NCBI RefSeq assembly: GCF_015223435.1
Contig: NZ_VHKO01000001.1
Span: 1-64,000, forward strand
DNA: 64,000 bases
Origin: Vibrio hibernica
GTDB taxonomy: Bacteria; Pseudomonadota; Gammaproteobacteria; Enterobacterales; Vibrionaceae
Direction: 5' to 3'
Shown here: positions 38,013-47,408 of the stretch, one piece after another
Layout of the letters: each line of letters starts with the position of its first letter
How positions within the stretch are numbered: position 1 is the first letter of the stretch
Notes under the pieces: model-generated
What the model saw: the letters and a program-made list of their open reading frames with translations, nothing else
The model's database searches: none
What the model was told of the DNA's origin: nothing
Made by a program: the position numbers and the translations under genes

Positions 38013-39869
38013 TCAACCCGCAACGGGTGCTACACCTAACGTGAAATTCGATATATCTAACGCCAAACATGAGGCATTTTCTTCTGATAAATGAATCGTA
38101 TTGTTCGCTATTCTTGCGTATTGAGCTGAACCTTCTGGCTCTCCACTATTTGGATTAACGTCAAACTTGGGGAAGTTACTACTCGAAATATCTAACCTAA
38201 TTTTATGCCCTTTGGAAAATAAATTACACGTTGCGAAGGCTTCAACCTCAATCTTGTAAATATGCCCTTGCTGTAGACTCTCCGGTTGTTGCCATGACTT
38301 ATGGTAGCGACAGCGGAAAATGCCATCGGTAATATTCATCGCAAAGCCTTGTGGATAATCTTCGTTTGATGGGGCTATATCGAGCAACTTGATGGTGAAA
38401 TCGGTATCTGGCGCATCACTTTCGATAAAGAGTGTGGCTTTTACATTGCCCGCCACTAATATATCTTCATGTAAAGGCTGAGTTTCAAAAGATAAAATAT
38501 CGCTTCTGTTATTGATTGGCTGTTCGCTTCCGGTACTTCCAAAAAATCGTGGGTCTTCAATTTGATTAAAGGCGCCTCCAACAAAAACTGGTTTGCCAGA
38601 CGTTAATGCACCGCCTAATGTCGGAACGGGTTTTTTGGGATCAAACGAGTATGTGATAGCGGTTGGTGTCATTTCTTTAGATTGATGTAGCGAATAATCT
38701 TTATTTAAATACCAGGTTTGCGTGTTGGTTTCTGGTAGTGGCCATTGTGATGAGTGGATCCACTGGCCACCGTGGTTTCTTTTATGTTGCGGCGTTTTAT
38801 TACCAGTGCCACCCCCCATTTGGAATACTTTGACTGCGGCATCGTTGCCACACTCACCATCAAGTAGCCAGCGAGTGAACCAATCTATTCTATACTGCAG
38901 CCAATTTTTACCTACATTGCCATCAAATGCAGCGTTCTCACTGAAGTCCACATCACCGCAATGGGTAACATTACGGTCACCATGTAGCCAAGGTCCCATG
39001 ATCAAAGAGATCGGTGCTTTTTTATGAGCAGATAAAGCATTGTAGTTATCCAACGTGCTTTTGACATAAACGTCATACCAACTCGACATCAGTAGGATAG
39101 GGATATCGGGAATGTTTTGATAACTTTCTAAAGAATAAATGCCTGACTTTTTCCAAAAAGAGCTGAAACGACCCGCTTCCCATTGCTGTAATAAATACTC
39201 TTCATATTCAGGTAAGTGCTTAATTGGGGAGTGACCCTTAGACCACGGCATTTGCTTAAACCATTCAGTAATATCTTCATTGCTAAGCTGTTCTTTAAGT
39301 TTAGGATCAGCTTGAGCTTCGGGGCTAACTAAAGCTTGTCGATAAGCCCAAGTTGCTTGTTTTAGTTCAAAAGCTCCGCCTTGGCGAATGCCACACTCAT
39401 AGGCACTGGAAAAACCACCAGAATCGAGCGACATACATTGCAAACCTGGAGGATTTAAACACGCTAAAGCCATTTGTGTATGTGCAGCATAAGAAAGTCC
39501 CATGGTGCCAATACTGCCATTACACCAAGGTTGTTGAATTAACCACTGGCAAGTATCAAAGCCATCTTCTGCTTCGTTGATGTACTTGATAAAAACGCCT
39601 GAAGATTTATAACGACCGCGACAATCTTGAAATACGCAGGCAAAACCTGCATTAGTAAAAGCTTTCGCCATTTCTTCTCGACTAAGCAGATGACCTGATA
39701 CATCCACTTCTGAGCGTGAAGCTGCCTCTTTGTTATAGGGTGTTCGTTCTATTATAACGGGCCACGGGCCTTCAGAATGTTGTGGTAAATAAACGTCAGT
39801 GGCAAGCCGCTCTCCATCACGTGTTAATACCATCATATCCAATAATTTTTTCATGATTTTACTACCCAT
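38013..39869 (-). CDS. CocE/NonD-type S15 family hydrolase (X-Pro peptidase/acylase-like)
   Basis: Alpha/beta hydrolase of the family that includes X-prolyl dipeptidyl peptidase, cocaine esterase and cephalosporin acylases. The nucleophile Ser lies in GSIGTMGLSYAAHTQ, the Asp region in LMSSWYDVYVKST, and the His in MGPWLHGDRN. A C-terminal jelly-roll domain follows (about 400 to 618). There is no signal peptide, so it is cytoplasmic. The start at 39869 overlaps the carrier gene by 8 bp; ATG 39854 (MKKLLDM) is the alternative. Paired with the upstream carrier it probably hydrolyses an imported peptide or amide. Confidence 0.85.
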   Translation of the reverse strand: MGSKIMKKLLDMMVLTRDGERLATDVYLPQHSEGPWPVIIERTPYNKEAASRSEVDVSGHLLSREEMAKAFTNAGFACVFQDCRGRYKSSGVFIKYINEAEDGFDTCQWLIQQPWCNGSIGTMGLSYAAHTQMALACLNPPGLQCMSLDSGGFSSAYECGIRQGGAFELKQATWAYRQALVSPEAQADPKLKEQLSNEDITEWFKQMPWSKGHSPIKHLPEYEEYLLQQWEAGRFSSFWKKSGIYSLESYQNIPDIPILLMSSWYDVYVKSTLDNYNALSAHKKAPISLIMGPWLHGDRNVTHCGDVDFSENAAFDGNVGKNWLQYRIDWFTRWLLDGECGNDAAVKVFQMGGGTGNKTPQHKRNHGGQWIHSSQWPLPETNTQTWYLNKDYSLHQSKEMTPTAITYSFDPKKPVPTLGGALTSGKPVFVGGAFNQIEDPRFFGSTGSEQPINNRSDILSFETQPLHEDILVAGNVKATLFIESDAPDTDFTIKLLDIAPSNEDYPQGFAMNITDGIFRCRYHKSWQQPESLQQGHIYKIEVEAFATCNLFSKGHKIRLDISSSNFPKFDVNPNSGEPEGSAQYARIANNTIHLSEENASCLALDISNFTLGVAPVAG

Positions 39870-41274
39870 AGACCGCTAAACTAAGCGATAAAAATGCCAT
39901 AGCGCAAAGAATAATGATTAAAAAGAATGGGAAGATATAACGCGCCCATTGTCCCCATCCAACCTGAGCGGTAGCAAGGAATATCAATAATCCGCTTGAT
40001 GTTGGCGTTATGATATTAGTGGCACCGTTACCCATTAAGAATGCTAAAACGGTCGTTTGTGGATCGACACCTGCAAGTTGCCCAAGTGGGCCGAGAATTG
40101 GCATGGTAACGGCCGCTTGTCCTGACGTAGACGGTATAGCAACATCAATCAGTAGTTGTGAAAAAAACATCCCGTAAGCGGCTAGATTTGAATTATTCTC
40201 TCCAACCACTGAGGCGAGTGAATGAATGATGGTATCTAAAATTTGTCCTTTGGAAAGCAAGATGGCAACCGCCGTTGCTAAACCGATTAACACCCCTGCG
40301 ATTAATACTTTCTTCATACCAGACACAAAAGCATCAACGGTTTCATTGGCCGTTAAACCACCTACGATGGCAAATAGAATGCCTAAGGATAAATAGTAAG
40401 CCGATAGCTCATTATATTTCCAATGCCACGTTTGAGATGCGTATACTAAAAAACCGATCCCCACCGCTAATGTTAATAAAACCCATGTATGACGAGTGGG
40501 TAACTTGGTTGAGTCCCAGCTCATTTCTATCGTGCTGTTTTTTGCTTCTTTTTTAATACTTCGTAAAACATAAAGAATGCCGATGATCATTAAAACAACA
40601 TACACAAAAATGCGCATTCCCATACCACTAAAGACGGGAACACCCACCAATGGTTGAGCGATAGACAGGGCATAGGGATTGGTAATTGATGCCAAATAGC
40701 CTACCTTAACGGGAATAGCGACGATTGCGAGGCCAATTAAACTCGACATTCCCATGCGATTCGCCATCGCAACGACCATAGGTATAATGAGTAAATACTC
40801 CTTTGCCATTCCCATAAACGTACTGCCCATTGAGAAGATGATCATCATGGCAGGAACCAGTATATAAACATTACCTTTGGTCGCCGATAGCATCCGCTCC
40901 AGGCCTGTTTCAATCGCTCCCACTTTATTTAATACGCCAAACATGCCACCGATAAACAACACCATGAAAATCATGCCGGATTGTTTGTTAATAGCTTCGG
41001 GAATACTGACCAATGCATCAAGTAGGCTGACAGCATGAGCGGCTTCTTTTTGAGGGTAAATATTGATTAAATTAACCGGCGACACACTTTTTTCAAGCAC
41101 TTGATAGGTACCCGGAACAATCAACTTACCATTTCGTTCAAATTTCCCTGAATCTAAGAAATAAGTCATTAACACGGCGGCTAAAACGACCAATAATAAT
41201 ATAATGACAGGATTCATTGATTTTTTAGATTTAGAGTCGGCTTGACTCATTAATGTTGAATCTTTTATGGTCAC
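39862..41274 (-). CDS. YfcC/C4-dicarboxylate-anaerobic-carrier-type membrane transporter
   Basis: Integral membrane carrier with about 12 segments, 470 residues. Family blocks are NKQSGMIFMVLFIGGMFGVL, MGSTFMGMAKEYLLIIPMV, NPYALSIAQPLVGVPVFSG and GNGATNIITPTSSGLLIFLA. Members transport dicarboxylates, arginine/ornithine or peptide-like substrates; which one applies here is not visible. It is first in a two-gene operon with the S15 hydrolase and is divergent from the disrupted LysR gene. Confidence 0.85.
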   Translation of the reverse strand: MTIKDSTLMSQADSKSKKSMNPVIILLLVVLAAVLMTYFLDSGKFERNGKLIVPGTYQVLEKSVSPVNLINIYPQKEAAHAVSLLDALVSIPEAINKQSGMIFMVLFIGGMFGVLNKVGAIETGLERMLSATKGNVYILVPAMMIIFSMGSTFMGMAKEYLLIIPMVVAMANRMGMSSLIGLAIVAIPVKVGYLASITNPYALSIAQPLVGVPVFSGMGMRIFVYVVLMIIGILYVLRSIKKEAKNSTIEMSWDSTKLPTRHTWVLLTLAVGIGFLVYASQTWHWKYNELSAYYLSLGILFAIVGGLTANETVDAFVSGMKKVLIAGVLIGLATAVAILLSKGQILDTIIHSLASVVGENNSNLAAYGMFFSQLLIDVAIPSTSGQAAVTMPILGPLGQLAGVDPQTTVLAFLMGNGATNIITPTSSGLLIFLATAQVGWGQWARYIFPFFLIIILCAMAFLSLSLAVYG

Positions 41275-41380
41275 TGTTGAATTCCTTTTTCAATTAGCGA
41301 TAACTGGGAAACTGTGAGCTAAGTTTGATCCATTCACAAGCGTATGACGATATGTCATTGATATATGCAGGTAAGGCATA

Positions 41381-42274
41381 ATGAATATAAAGCAGCTCAT
41401 GGCTCTGAAAGCAATAATGGCAACAGGCACAACAAAATCAGCAGCGTCACATCTTGGGTTATCACAATCAGGGGTTAGCCGTTTACTCACTCAACTAGAG
41501 TCTGAGTTAAACCTTGAATTATTTGAGCGAAGAAAAGGTCGGCTAATCGTGAAACCCGAAAGTCGTAATTTGCTGGTTAATGCGCTTCAATCGTTAAACT
41601 AACTAGAGCGGCTTTATGATGAGGCAGACGATATTAAAAAAGGCAGCTTACAAAAACAGGTGATTAAGTTAGCCGTCCCTTATACGTTCACTTCATTTAT
41701 TATTCCTAAGTTGGTTACTCAGATTTTAGATCATTATCCTAATGTATTGGTCGAGTTGATCACGGGAAGTTATTCATTTATCGAACAATGTGTTGAGTCA
41801 GGGAAAGCGGGCCTTGGATTTACTCGTGTATATAATAATCCAAGGTTTGAATACACTCCGGTAGCATCGGGCACGTCTCTTTGTATTATGCCACGTGAGC
41901 ATCCTTTATCTCGCCATCATACAATTACAGCTGAACTGTTGAATGGTTTGCCGTTAATATTGCTTGGGAAAAAAAGCGCTTCACGTAAAGATATCGATGC
42001 CTTTTTTATGGAGAACAAGATTAAACCTCAAGTGATCGTCGAGGCTCATTCAGTCGATGTCGCGTGCTCTTTAGTGGCAAACAATCTTGGTATTTCAAAC
42101 GTCAATAGTGTTTTACTCAAAGGTGGTGATTATTCATCGATTGTATCTAAGCCTATTATCGATCTTCCCCGCTATCAATATGGCTTGATTACTCATGTAG
42201 GATCAGAATTAAATGATTTTGAATCCGAGTTATATGCAAAAGTGGGCGATTGGATGCGTCACTTACTCAATTAA
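41381..42274 (+). pseudogene. LysR-family regulator with in-frame stop codon
   Basis: The N-terminal HTH (MNIKQLMALKAIMATGTTKS, then AASHLGLSQSGVSRLLTQLE) is followed by NALQSLN and TAA at 41600 to 41602. The same frame then continues without any shift as LERLYDEADDIKKG and a complete effector-binding domain (VIKLAVPYTFTSFIIPKL through to GDWMRHLLN, stop 42274). Apart from the stop it is a normal 297-codon LysR protein, so the loss looks recent, or the stop is read through or is a sequence error. It is divergent from the carrier-hydrolase operon, which it probably controlled. Confidence 0.9.
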
Positions 42275-42280
42275 ATTCAA

Positions 42281-42296
42281 TGTGATTAATGTCACG
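42281..42296. promoter_or_regulatory. CRP-like site after the LysR gene
   Basis: TGTGATTAATGTCACG matches TGTGA-N6-TCACA at 9 of 10 positions. No gene starts nearby on the plus strand. 42297 to 42483 has no ORF. Confidence 0.4.
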
Positions 42297-42483
42297 CTTT
42301 TGTGGGATTTTATAGTTGAGTTGAGAGTTGAATTTATGAAATGTGTGATGTTCCATCTTGCTATTCGTTTGTCATAAATAAGTATTATCAGTGAGGTTCA
42401 TAAGGTGATGCCACGGTCACTCAACATATCCTTTATTTAAATTCTTTATAAAGTCAGATAGTTGCAGGTAACTTGGTTGTGTT

Positions 42484-42513
42484 AATCACCATTAATTTAT
42501 ATTAATGGTGATT
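42484..42513 (-). terminator. Hairpin behind the beta-barrel gene
   Basis: AATCACCATTAAT and ATTAATGGTGATT form a 13-bp stem about 25 bp after the barrel stop codon. T-tracts are weak on both strands. Confidence 0.55.
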
Positions 42514-42537
42514 TGGCTCAGATATGCAACGACTCAC

Positions 42538-43116
42538 TTAGAAACGAAATGTCATGCCAACATTCGATTGGAATTGATTGACCCAATCAGACTCGAAATG
42601 AATAAGGCATTTGCTATTGCCTTGGTCGCTATAGCATAGAGCTGAATTATTATTATCGACCGAGGTACCCAGCCATCGAATTTGCGCATTCAGTGCTAGG
42701 TTGGAGGTAAAACGATACTCTAATCCAGCAAAACCTGTCGCGGAAAAGCCAATATTATTATCGACCCAATCGGCATCAACATAAGACCCACCGAGACCAA
42801 CACCAATATAGCCGATAAAGTTTTCTGAAATAGGCATATCTAAGCTGCTTTGAAAATGCAGGTATTGAATGGACGAGTTTATATTCAGACCTTCTAGCTG
42901 TGCACTTTGTCGGGAATAGAATAATCCAACACGGCCCTTTTCTACGGGCACTTCAATCGCAAGTGCAAAACTACTTCTTCCTTCCATATCATAGGTGTTA
43001 CCGCTGTCGTCCTCTACGCTTCCACCTAAGGTATAACCAATCATTGGCGTTATTATTAACTCAGCGTAGCTACTGCTAGTTGTCATGCAAAGTAAAAGTA
43101 AGCTATATCGTTTCAT
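42538..43116 (-). CDS. Small outer-membrane beta-barrel protein
   Basis: About 192 residues from ATG 43116 (AAGG upstream; a 13-codon longer frame is less likely). Signal peptide MKRYSLLLLCMTTSSSYA, then alternating strands such as ITPMIGYTLGGSVED, FALAIEVPVEKGRVGLFYSR, NFIGYIGVGLGGSYVD and FAGLEYRFTSNLALNAQIRW. It ends in phenylalanine (VGMTFRF), as outer-membrane barrels do. It resembles OmpW/OprF-like 8-strand barrels in general form; a Cys pair (ALCYSDQGNSKCLIHF) may form a disulfide in a loop. Function unknown. Confidence 0.75.
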   Translation of the reverse strand: MKRYSLLLLCMTTSSSYAELIITPMIGYTLGGSVEDDSGNTYDMEGRSSFALAIEVPVEKGRVGLFYSRQSAQLEGLNINSSIQYLHFQSSLDMPISENFIGYIGVGLGGSYVDADWVDNNIGFSATGFAGLEYRFTSNLALNAQIRWLGTSVDNNNSALCYSDQGNSKCLIHFESDWVNQFQSNVGMTFRF

Positions 43117-43458
43117 TGCTAAGCCTTGTGATAAGTGGGTTACACCGAGTGCCAATGTATTTTAGCCGTATAATAAATAATATTAACGCTGTTTTGTTCG
43201 ATTACTATTTAGATCCGTGATGTGGTACTTAAACTTAACTGAAGGTGTATTTTATATATAACTTATGGTGCCGAATAAGAACAAAAAATAAAACCAACAT
43301 AAGTGTAACTTTTAATAATAAAGCTTTACAATTCGTTGCTGCATATATGATCTAAGCCTTGGCTTTACTTTAAATATTTAGCTGCATGATTTGAATTGGT
43401 CGATAAGTAATACGTTAAGTCACCTTATAACATGAGGTTTAGCGGTAAAGGAGTTGTA
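43117..43458. other. Divergent intergenic region barrel/pldA
   Basis: AT-rich with no ORF or RNA gene that I recognise. It must hold both promoters. pldA is preceded by AAAGGAG. Confidence 0.4.
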
Positions 43459-44466
43459 ATGAGAATCAAAGCTACTCAAGTAATATTGTTGAACATGTTG
43501 TGTGCTCCGATGGCTTGGGCTGAAACACCAAGTGCTTATGACCTGTGTTTGTTGGATAAAATAAAACAGCAAAGTGGTGATGAGACTATTGCTGAGCTAC
43601 GAAAGCAGTGTGATTTGGATAACGTAACTCAAACCACGGAAGAAGAAAAACCGGAAGGAAACTTAGCCAGTCAACGATATCAATCAGAGCGTGAAACAGC
43701 ATTTGAACCTTTTGTGATGACAGCTCATCGCCTCAACTATTTATTGCCAATTACGTATAGCAACAAAATTAATGAAAAAGCTTATGAGGGCACGGAGTGG
43801 TCTGAAGGGCTAGAACATGCAGAAGCAGAATTTCAAATTAGTTTTAAAGTACCCCTTAATTATGGCGATCTCATGGTTGAGGGAGATGCGCTGTATTTCG
43901 GCATGACGCTTAAATCATTTTGGCAAGTCTACGCAGATGAAATCTCTCGTCCATTTCGTGAAACTAATTACCGACCGGAAGTGTTTTATATCGCACCTAC
44001 AGCATGGACTCCTTTTGATGGTAAAACAGCGGTAGGTTTTGGTATTGAACATGAATCCAATGGTCAACGACAAGATTTGTCTCGCAGTTGGAATCGTATT
44101 TACGCCCAGTTTTATTATTCCAAAGAAAACTTTTTGGTCGCAATCCAGCCTTGGTGGCGAATTCCTGAAGATAAGAAAAAGGATCCAATGGACTCAGATG
44201 GCGATGATAACCCAGATATCGAAGATTACATGGGACATTTTGAATTAACCAGTGCCTATAAAGTCAATAGTTTCGAGTTTTCTTTTTTAGGTCGAGAAAA
44301 CTTTGCCACTCACAAAGGGTATGCTGAAGTCGGTGTTACATTCCCTATCTGGGGGAAAGTTAGAGCTTATGCGCAATACTCATCGGGTTACGGAAGCAGT
44401 TTGATTGATTACAACCAGAACCAGCAGAGAATAGGCCTAGGCATCGCGATAACCGGTTTATTGTAA
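43459..44466 (+). CDS. pldA: Outer-membrane phospholipase A (PldA)
   Basis: Calcium-dependent outer-membrane lipase that removes misplaced phospholipids from the outer leaflet. Start ATG 43459 (AAAGGAG upstream; signal peptide MRIKATQVILLNMLCAPMAW ending AWA). The catalytic His198 and Ser200 are in FGIEHESNGQ and Asn212 in SRSWNRIY; the Ser-to-Asn spacing of 12 equals that of E. coli (S144, N156). The barrel ends GLGIAITGLL. An acidic insert DPMDSDGDDNPDIEDY looks like a calcium-binding loop not present in E. coli. 335 residues. Confidence 0.93.
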   Translation: MRIKATQVILLNMLCAPMAWAETPSAYDLCLLDKIKQQSGDETIAELRKQCDLDNVTQTTEEEKPEGNLASQRYQSERETAFEPFVMTAHRLNYLLPITYSNKINEKAYEGTEWSEGLEHAEAEFQISFKVPLNYGDLMVEGDALYFGMTLKSFWQVYADEISRPFRETNYRPEVFYIAPTAWTPFDGKTAVGFGIEHESNGQRQDLSRSWNRIYAQFYYSKENFLVAIQPWWRIPEDKKKDPMDSDGDDNPDIEDYMGHFELTSAYKVNSFEFSFLGRENFATHKGYAEVGVTFPIWGKVRAYAQYSSGYGSSLIDYNQNQQRIGLGIAITGLL

Positions 44467-44470
44467 TAGG

Positions 44471-44500
44471 AGCCTCTGATTGATGAGGCGGCACTTTTTT
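44471..44500 (+). terminator. Terminator behind pldA
   Basis: GCCTC and GAGGC stem with TTTTTT a few bases further, just after the pldA stop. Confidence 0.6.
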
Positions 44501-44555
44501 ATCCTTAAATGCCTAGTGACAAGGGCATGATTTTTTGAGTATATAGAACTTTTCA

Positions 44556-45752
44556 ATGCAATATATTTCACAACACACTAAAAAATGGTTCTTACGGCTA
44601 TTGGCACAGCTCGGGGTTGTTCATAACGATAGCCAAAGTATTTCCACCATCCCTTTATTTGAACGAATCAAAGTAGCGATGGCGGCATTTGCCACTATCT
44701 TTTTGGTCACAACTATCAGTACTCAAGTGCAAGAACCTAGTGCGATTTTAGTATTATTAGGTTCAATGGGGGCGTCTGCTGTTATTATTTTTGCTTTGCC
44801 AAGTAGCCCATTAGCGAAACCTTGGAGTTTTGTTGCTGGGCACACTATTGCTGCTATTTTGGGGATCAGTATGACAATGGTGATTTCAGATTTTGCATTA
44901 TTAGCAAGTCTGACTATCGCCATTATTTTAATGTTGATGTACATCTTCGAATGTATGCATCCACCGGCCGCGGCAACCGCGTTAGTGCCTGTGATTGCAA
45001 GCCGTAATATTGATGTTAGCTATGATTTACTTATTCCAGTGATGCTAAATGTGGTGATTTTTTTAATCGTTAGTTTGATTTTAAATCGCTGGGTTTTACG
45101 CCGGAAACTATCGGTTTTACCTGAAAAATTCGATCCGGTTCATCTACATAACGATCAGAGCCCGCTTAAAAGGTTGGGGTTACAACAAGAAGATTTGATG
45201 CAAGCGATCAACAGTTTTGACACGGTTTTGGCGGTGAGTGAACAAGACTTAGAACAAATATATCAACAAGCTCAACGGCATGCTTATCAACGGCGGAGTG
45301 GGGAAATATTAAGCCGAGATATTATGTCACAAGATCTCATCACCATTAATCAAGATGCTTCATTAGGTCAAGCATGGAAGTTATTACACAAACATAAAAT
45401 CAGCATGTTGCCGGTGGTGAATGAGCAACAGGAGTTGCTGGGTGTAATCTCCAGTGTCGATTTTTTAAAGAATCTAGTTGTGCCTAGCTACTCGGGTTTA
45501 CTGAAACATTTAAGTGGTATGTTGGTTAAGCGTAAGCATAAAAAAGAAGTCAATAATCGAGTGCAAGATGTGATGGTAAGGGATGTTATTGCCGTAAAAG
45601 ACACCGACCATATTGTCGCCTTGGTGCCTTTATTATCGGATATCGGCTTACATCATATTCCGGTGTTGGATGATAAACAAAAACTGTGCGGTATTATTAC
45701 GCAATCAGATTTAATCGGTGCCTTGTATTCAGTGAATCAAAAAGCGTCTTAA
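44556..45752 (+). CDS. HPP-family membrane protein with two CBS domains
   Basis: The N-terminal 180 residues form the four-span HPP domain (FATIFLVTTISTQVQEPSAI, LVLLGSMGASAVIIFALPSS, then YIFECMHPPAAATALVPVIA with the name-giving HPP). A CBS pair follows at about 250 to 310 and 335 to 395 (VISSVDFLKN and IITQSDLIGAL). HPP proteins with nitrite-transport roles are known; CBS pairs bind adenylates. Function here is not established. Monocistronic after pldA. Confidence 0.85.
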   Translation: MQYISQHTKKWFLRLLAQLGVVHNDSQSISTIPLFERIKVAMAAFATIFLVTTISTQVQEPSAILVLLGSMGASAVIIFALPSSPLAKPWSFVAGHTIAAILGISMTMVISDFALLASLTIAIILMLMYIFECMHPPAAATALVPVIASRNIDVSYDLLIPVMLNVVIFLIVSLILNRWVLRRKLSVLPEKFDPVHLHNDQSPLKRLGLQQEDLMQAINSFDTVLAVSEQDLEQIYQQAQRHAYQRRSGEILSRDIMSQDLITINQDASLGQAWKLLHKHKISMLPVVNEQQELLGVISSVDFLKNLVVPSYSGLLKHLSGMLVKRKHKKEVNNRVQDVMVRDVIAVKDTDHIVALVPLLSDIGLHHIPVLDDKQKLCGIITQSDLIGALYSVNQKAS

Positions 45753-45792
45753 TTTTTTGTGTATCAATTAAGTCACGGATTTTTTTAACCCT

Positions 45793-46644
45793 TTACGCAT
45801 AAGGCTTAAATAGCATTAAATCACGGTACTTTAGCGTTAATCCGAGTGCTTGACAGCTTTGCTCTGCATTTATCCACTTACTACCTTCACCGTTATTTAA
45901 GAATTTTGGAATAGTGAGATTTAAGTGTTGCGCCATTGCCTGGTAATACTGCTCTCGGGTTGGGTGAGTATGAGCCGAAAGGTGTAGCACTTTGCGTTCT
46001 GGCCATTGCATGATCATGCTTTGTATTGCTGTAATGATATCCTGCTGGTGGATTAAGTTCACTGGAGTTAAACCATTTTCAAGTGGCTCTCCCGTTGCTT
46101 CATAACGTTTCACAATATGTTTGGTCGGGTGGCGATCGGAGCCAATTAAACCCGATAAACGCAGCACAACCAGATCATCTTGCCATTGTTGGCGTAATTC
46201 ATCTTCGAGCCAAACATGCGTATGGCCAGATTCGGTATTTGGATTAGTTGGGGTATCTTCCGTTATCTCACCTTGGCACTCTGCATATACGCTCGTTGTG
46301 CTAATGAAAATGATTTTTTTTGTGCCGTGTTGTTTAGCGAGATCTGATAATTGCATGACATTTTTCTTGAATTGCTCTGCGCTGTTCGCCATTCGACCTG
46401 GTGGCACGTTAATGATCAAAATATCAGCGCTGAAAAATAATGTTAAATCAGTATTTTCATTGATGACGCTGTTAAAGGGGAGCTGAAGTGCTATGCCATG
46501 TATACCAAGACTTTGGAGAGTTTTAAGATCCTCGACATTACGCTTTGAACCATAAACTGCATAACCTTGAGTGACTAAATGTGCGGCGAGTGGTAAACCA
46601 AGCCAGCCACAACCACAAATACTGATTTGTTGATTTTTATCCAT
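45793..46644 (-). CDS. NAD-dependent epimerase/dehydratase-like (YeeZ type)
   Basis: Rossmann-fold protein, 283 residues. Nucleotide-binding start ISICGCGWLGLPLAAHLVTQ, followed by ADILIINVPPGR, IIFISTTSVYAE and VLRLSGLIGSDRHPTK. Like the YeeZ group it lacks a clear YxxxK pair, so the reaction is unknown. Convergent with the HPP-CBS gene; divergent from the acetyltransferase. Confidence 0.8.
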   Translation of the reverse strand: MDKNQQISICGCGWLGLPLAAHLVTQGYAVYGSKRNVEDLKTLQSLGIHGIALQLPFNSVINENTDLTLFFSADILIINVPPGRMANSAEQFKKNVMQLSDLAKQHGTKKIIFISTTSVYAECQGEITEDTPTNPNTESGHTHVWLEDELRQQWQDDLVVLRLSGLIGSDRHPTKHIVKRYEATGEPLENGLTPVNLIHQQDIITAIQSMIMQWPERKVLHLSAHTHPTREQYYQAMAQHLNLTIPKFLNNGEGSKWINAEQSCQALGLTLKYRDLMLFKPYA

Positions 46645-46768
46645 AAATTGATTTGCCTCTAAAAACTTTCTTGATAAATGCTAAGCATAAAACACTATAG
46701 AATGAGAAAGTCAGTATGATGAAGTTTAATTCGTTTCTCAATCATCCTAACTATATTTCGAGCAGCTA

Positions 46769-47383
46769 ATGGCTAATAAACTCAGTGATTTCAGCGTTCA
46801 AACGCTTATTAATAAAGACTTAATTGATAAGCAAATGCAGTGTAAAGAACTACTGTATGATTTTAATCACTCAAGACCAAGCGAAATAGAACTACGTCGA
46901 ACTATTCTGAATAAAATCATTATTAATTATCAAGGTACACATATTGAGCCGCCTTTTATTTGTGATATCGGACAGAATTTAACCATAGGTAAGAGTGGCT
47001 TCATCAATTACGGATTAATCGTGTTAGATATTGCGCCCGTTACTATTGGCGATCATGTGTTGATTGCACCAAATGTACAGCTTTGCGCCGCTAGTCATCC
47101 GATTTTATTAAGTGAGCGCATACAGCCCTTTGCATGTGGTGAACCGATCACGATTGGTGACTGCGTTTGGATTGGTGCGGGTTCTATCGTATTAGGTGGC
47201 GTGACCATTGGCAGTAATAGTGTGATTGGGGCAGGAAGTGTCGTGACAAACGATATTCCAGATAACGTGATTGCAGTCGGGAATCCATGCAAAGTGATTA
47301 AAACTATCGAGCATGGTGAGATGCCAACCCAAGAAGATATAGATGCTGTTTTGATTAAATATCGCCTAGATAGTTGGGTTTAG
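46769..47383 (+). CDS. Maltose/galactoside O-acetyltransferase-like enzyme
   Basis: Left-handed beta-helix acetyltransferase, 204 residues, probably acting on a sugar with acetyl-CoA. An N-terminal Mac domain (ELLYDFNHSRPSEIELRRTI) precedes hexapeptide repeats (TIGDHVLIAPNVQLCAASHP with the catalytic His, TIGDCVWIGAGSIVLGGV, TIGSNSVIGAGSVVT) and ends VIAVGNPCKVI. E. coli Maa is 183 residues; the extra length is at the ends. A P-loop gene follows 25 bp later. Confidence 0.9.
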   Translation: MANKLSDFSVQTLINKDLIDKQMQCKELLYDFNHSRPSEIELRRTILNKIIINYQGTHIEPPFICDIGQNLTIGKSGFINYGLIVLDIAPVTIGDHVLIAPNVQLCAASHPILLSERIQPFACGEPITIGDCVWIGAGSIVLGGVTIGSNSVIGAGSVVTNDIPDNVIAVGNPCKVIKTIEHGEMPTQEDIDAVLIKYRLDSWV

Positions 47384-47408
47384 AATATTAAATTTGAGGT
47401 CAAGTAAG

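Noticed and set aside
42281..42513. A CRP-like site followed about 200 bp later by a hairpin looked like a possible small RNA gene.
   Set aside because: No clear -10 box and no T-tract after the hairpin on the plus strand; the hairpin is better explained as the end of the beta-barrel gene.
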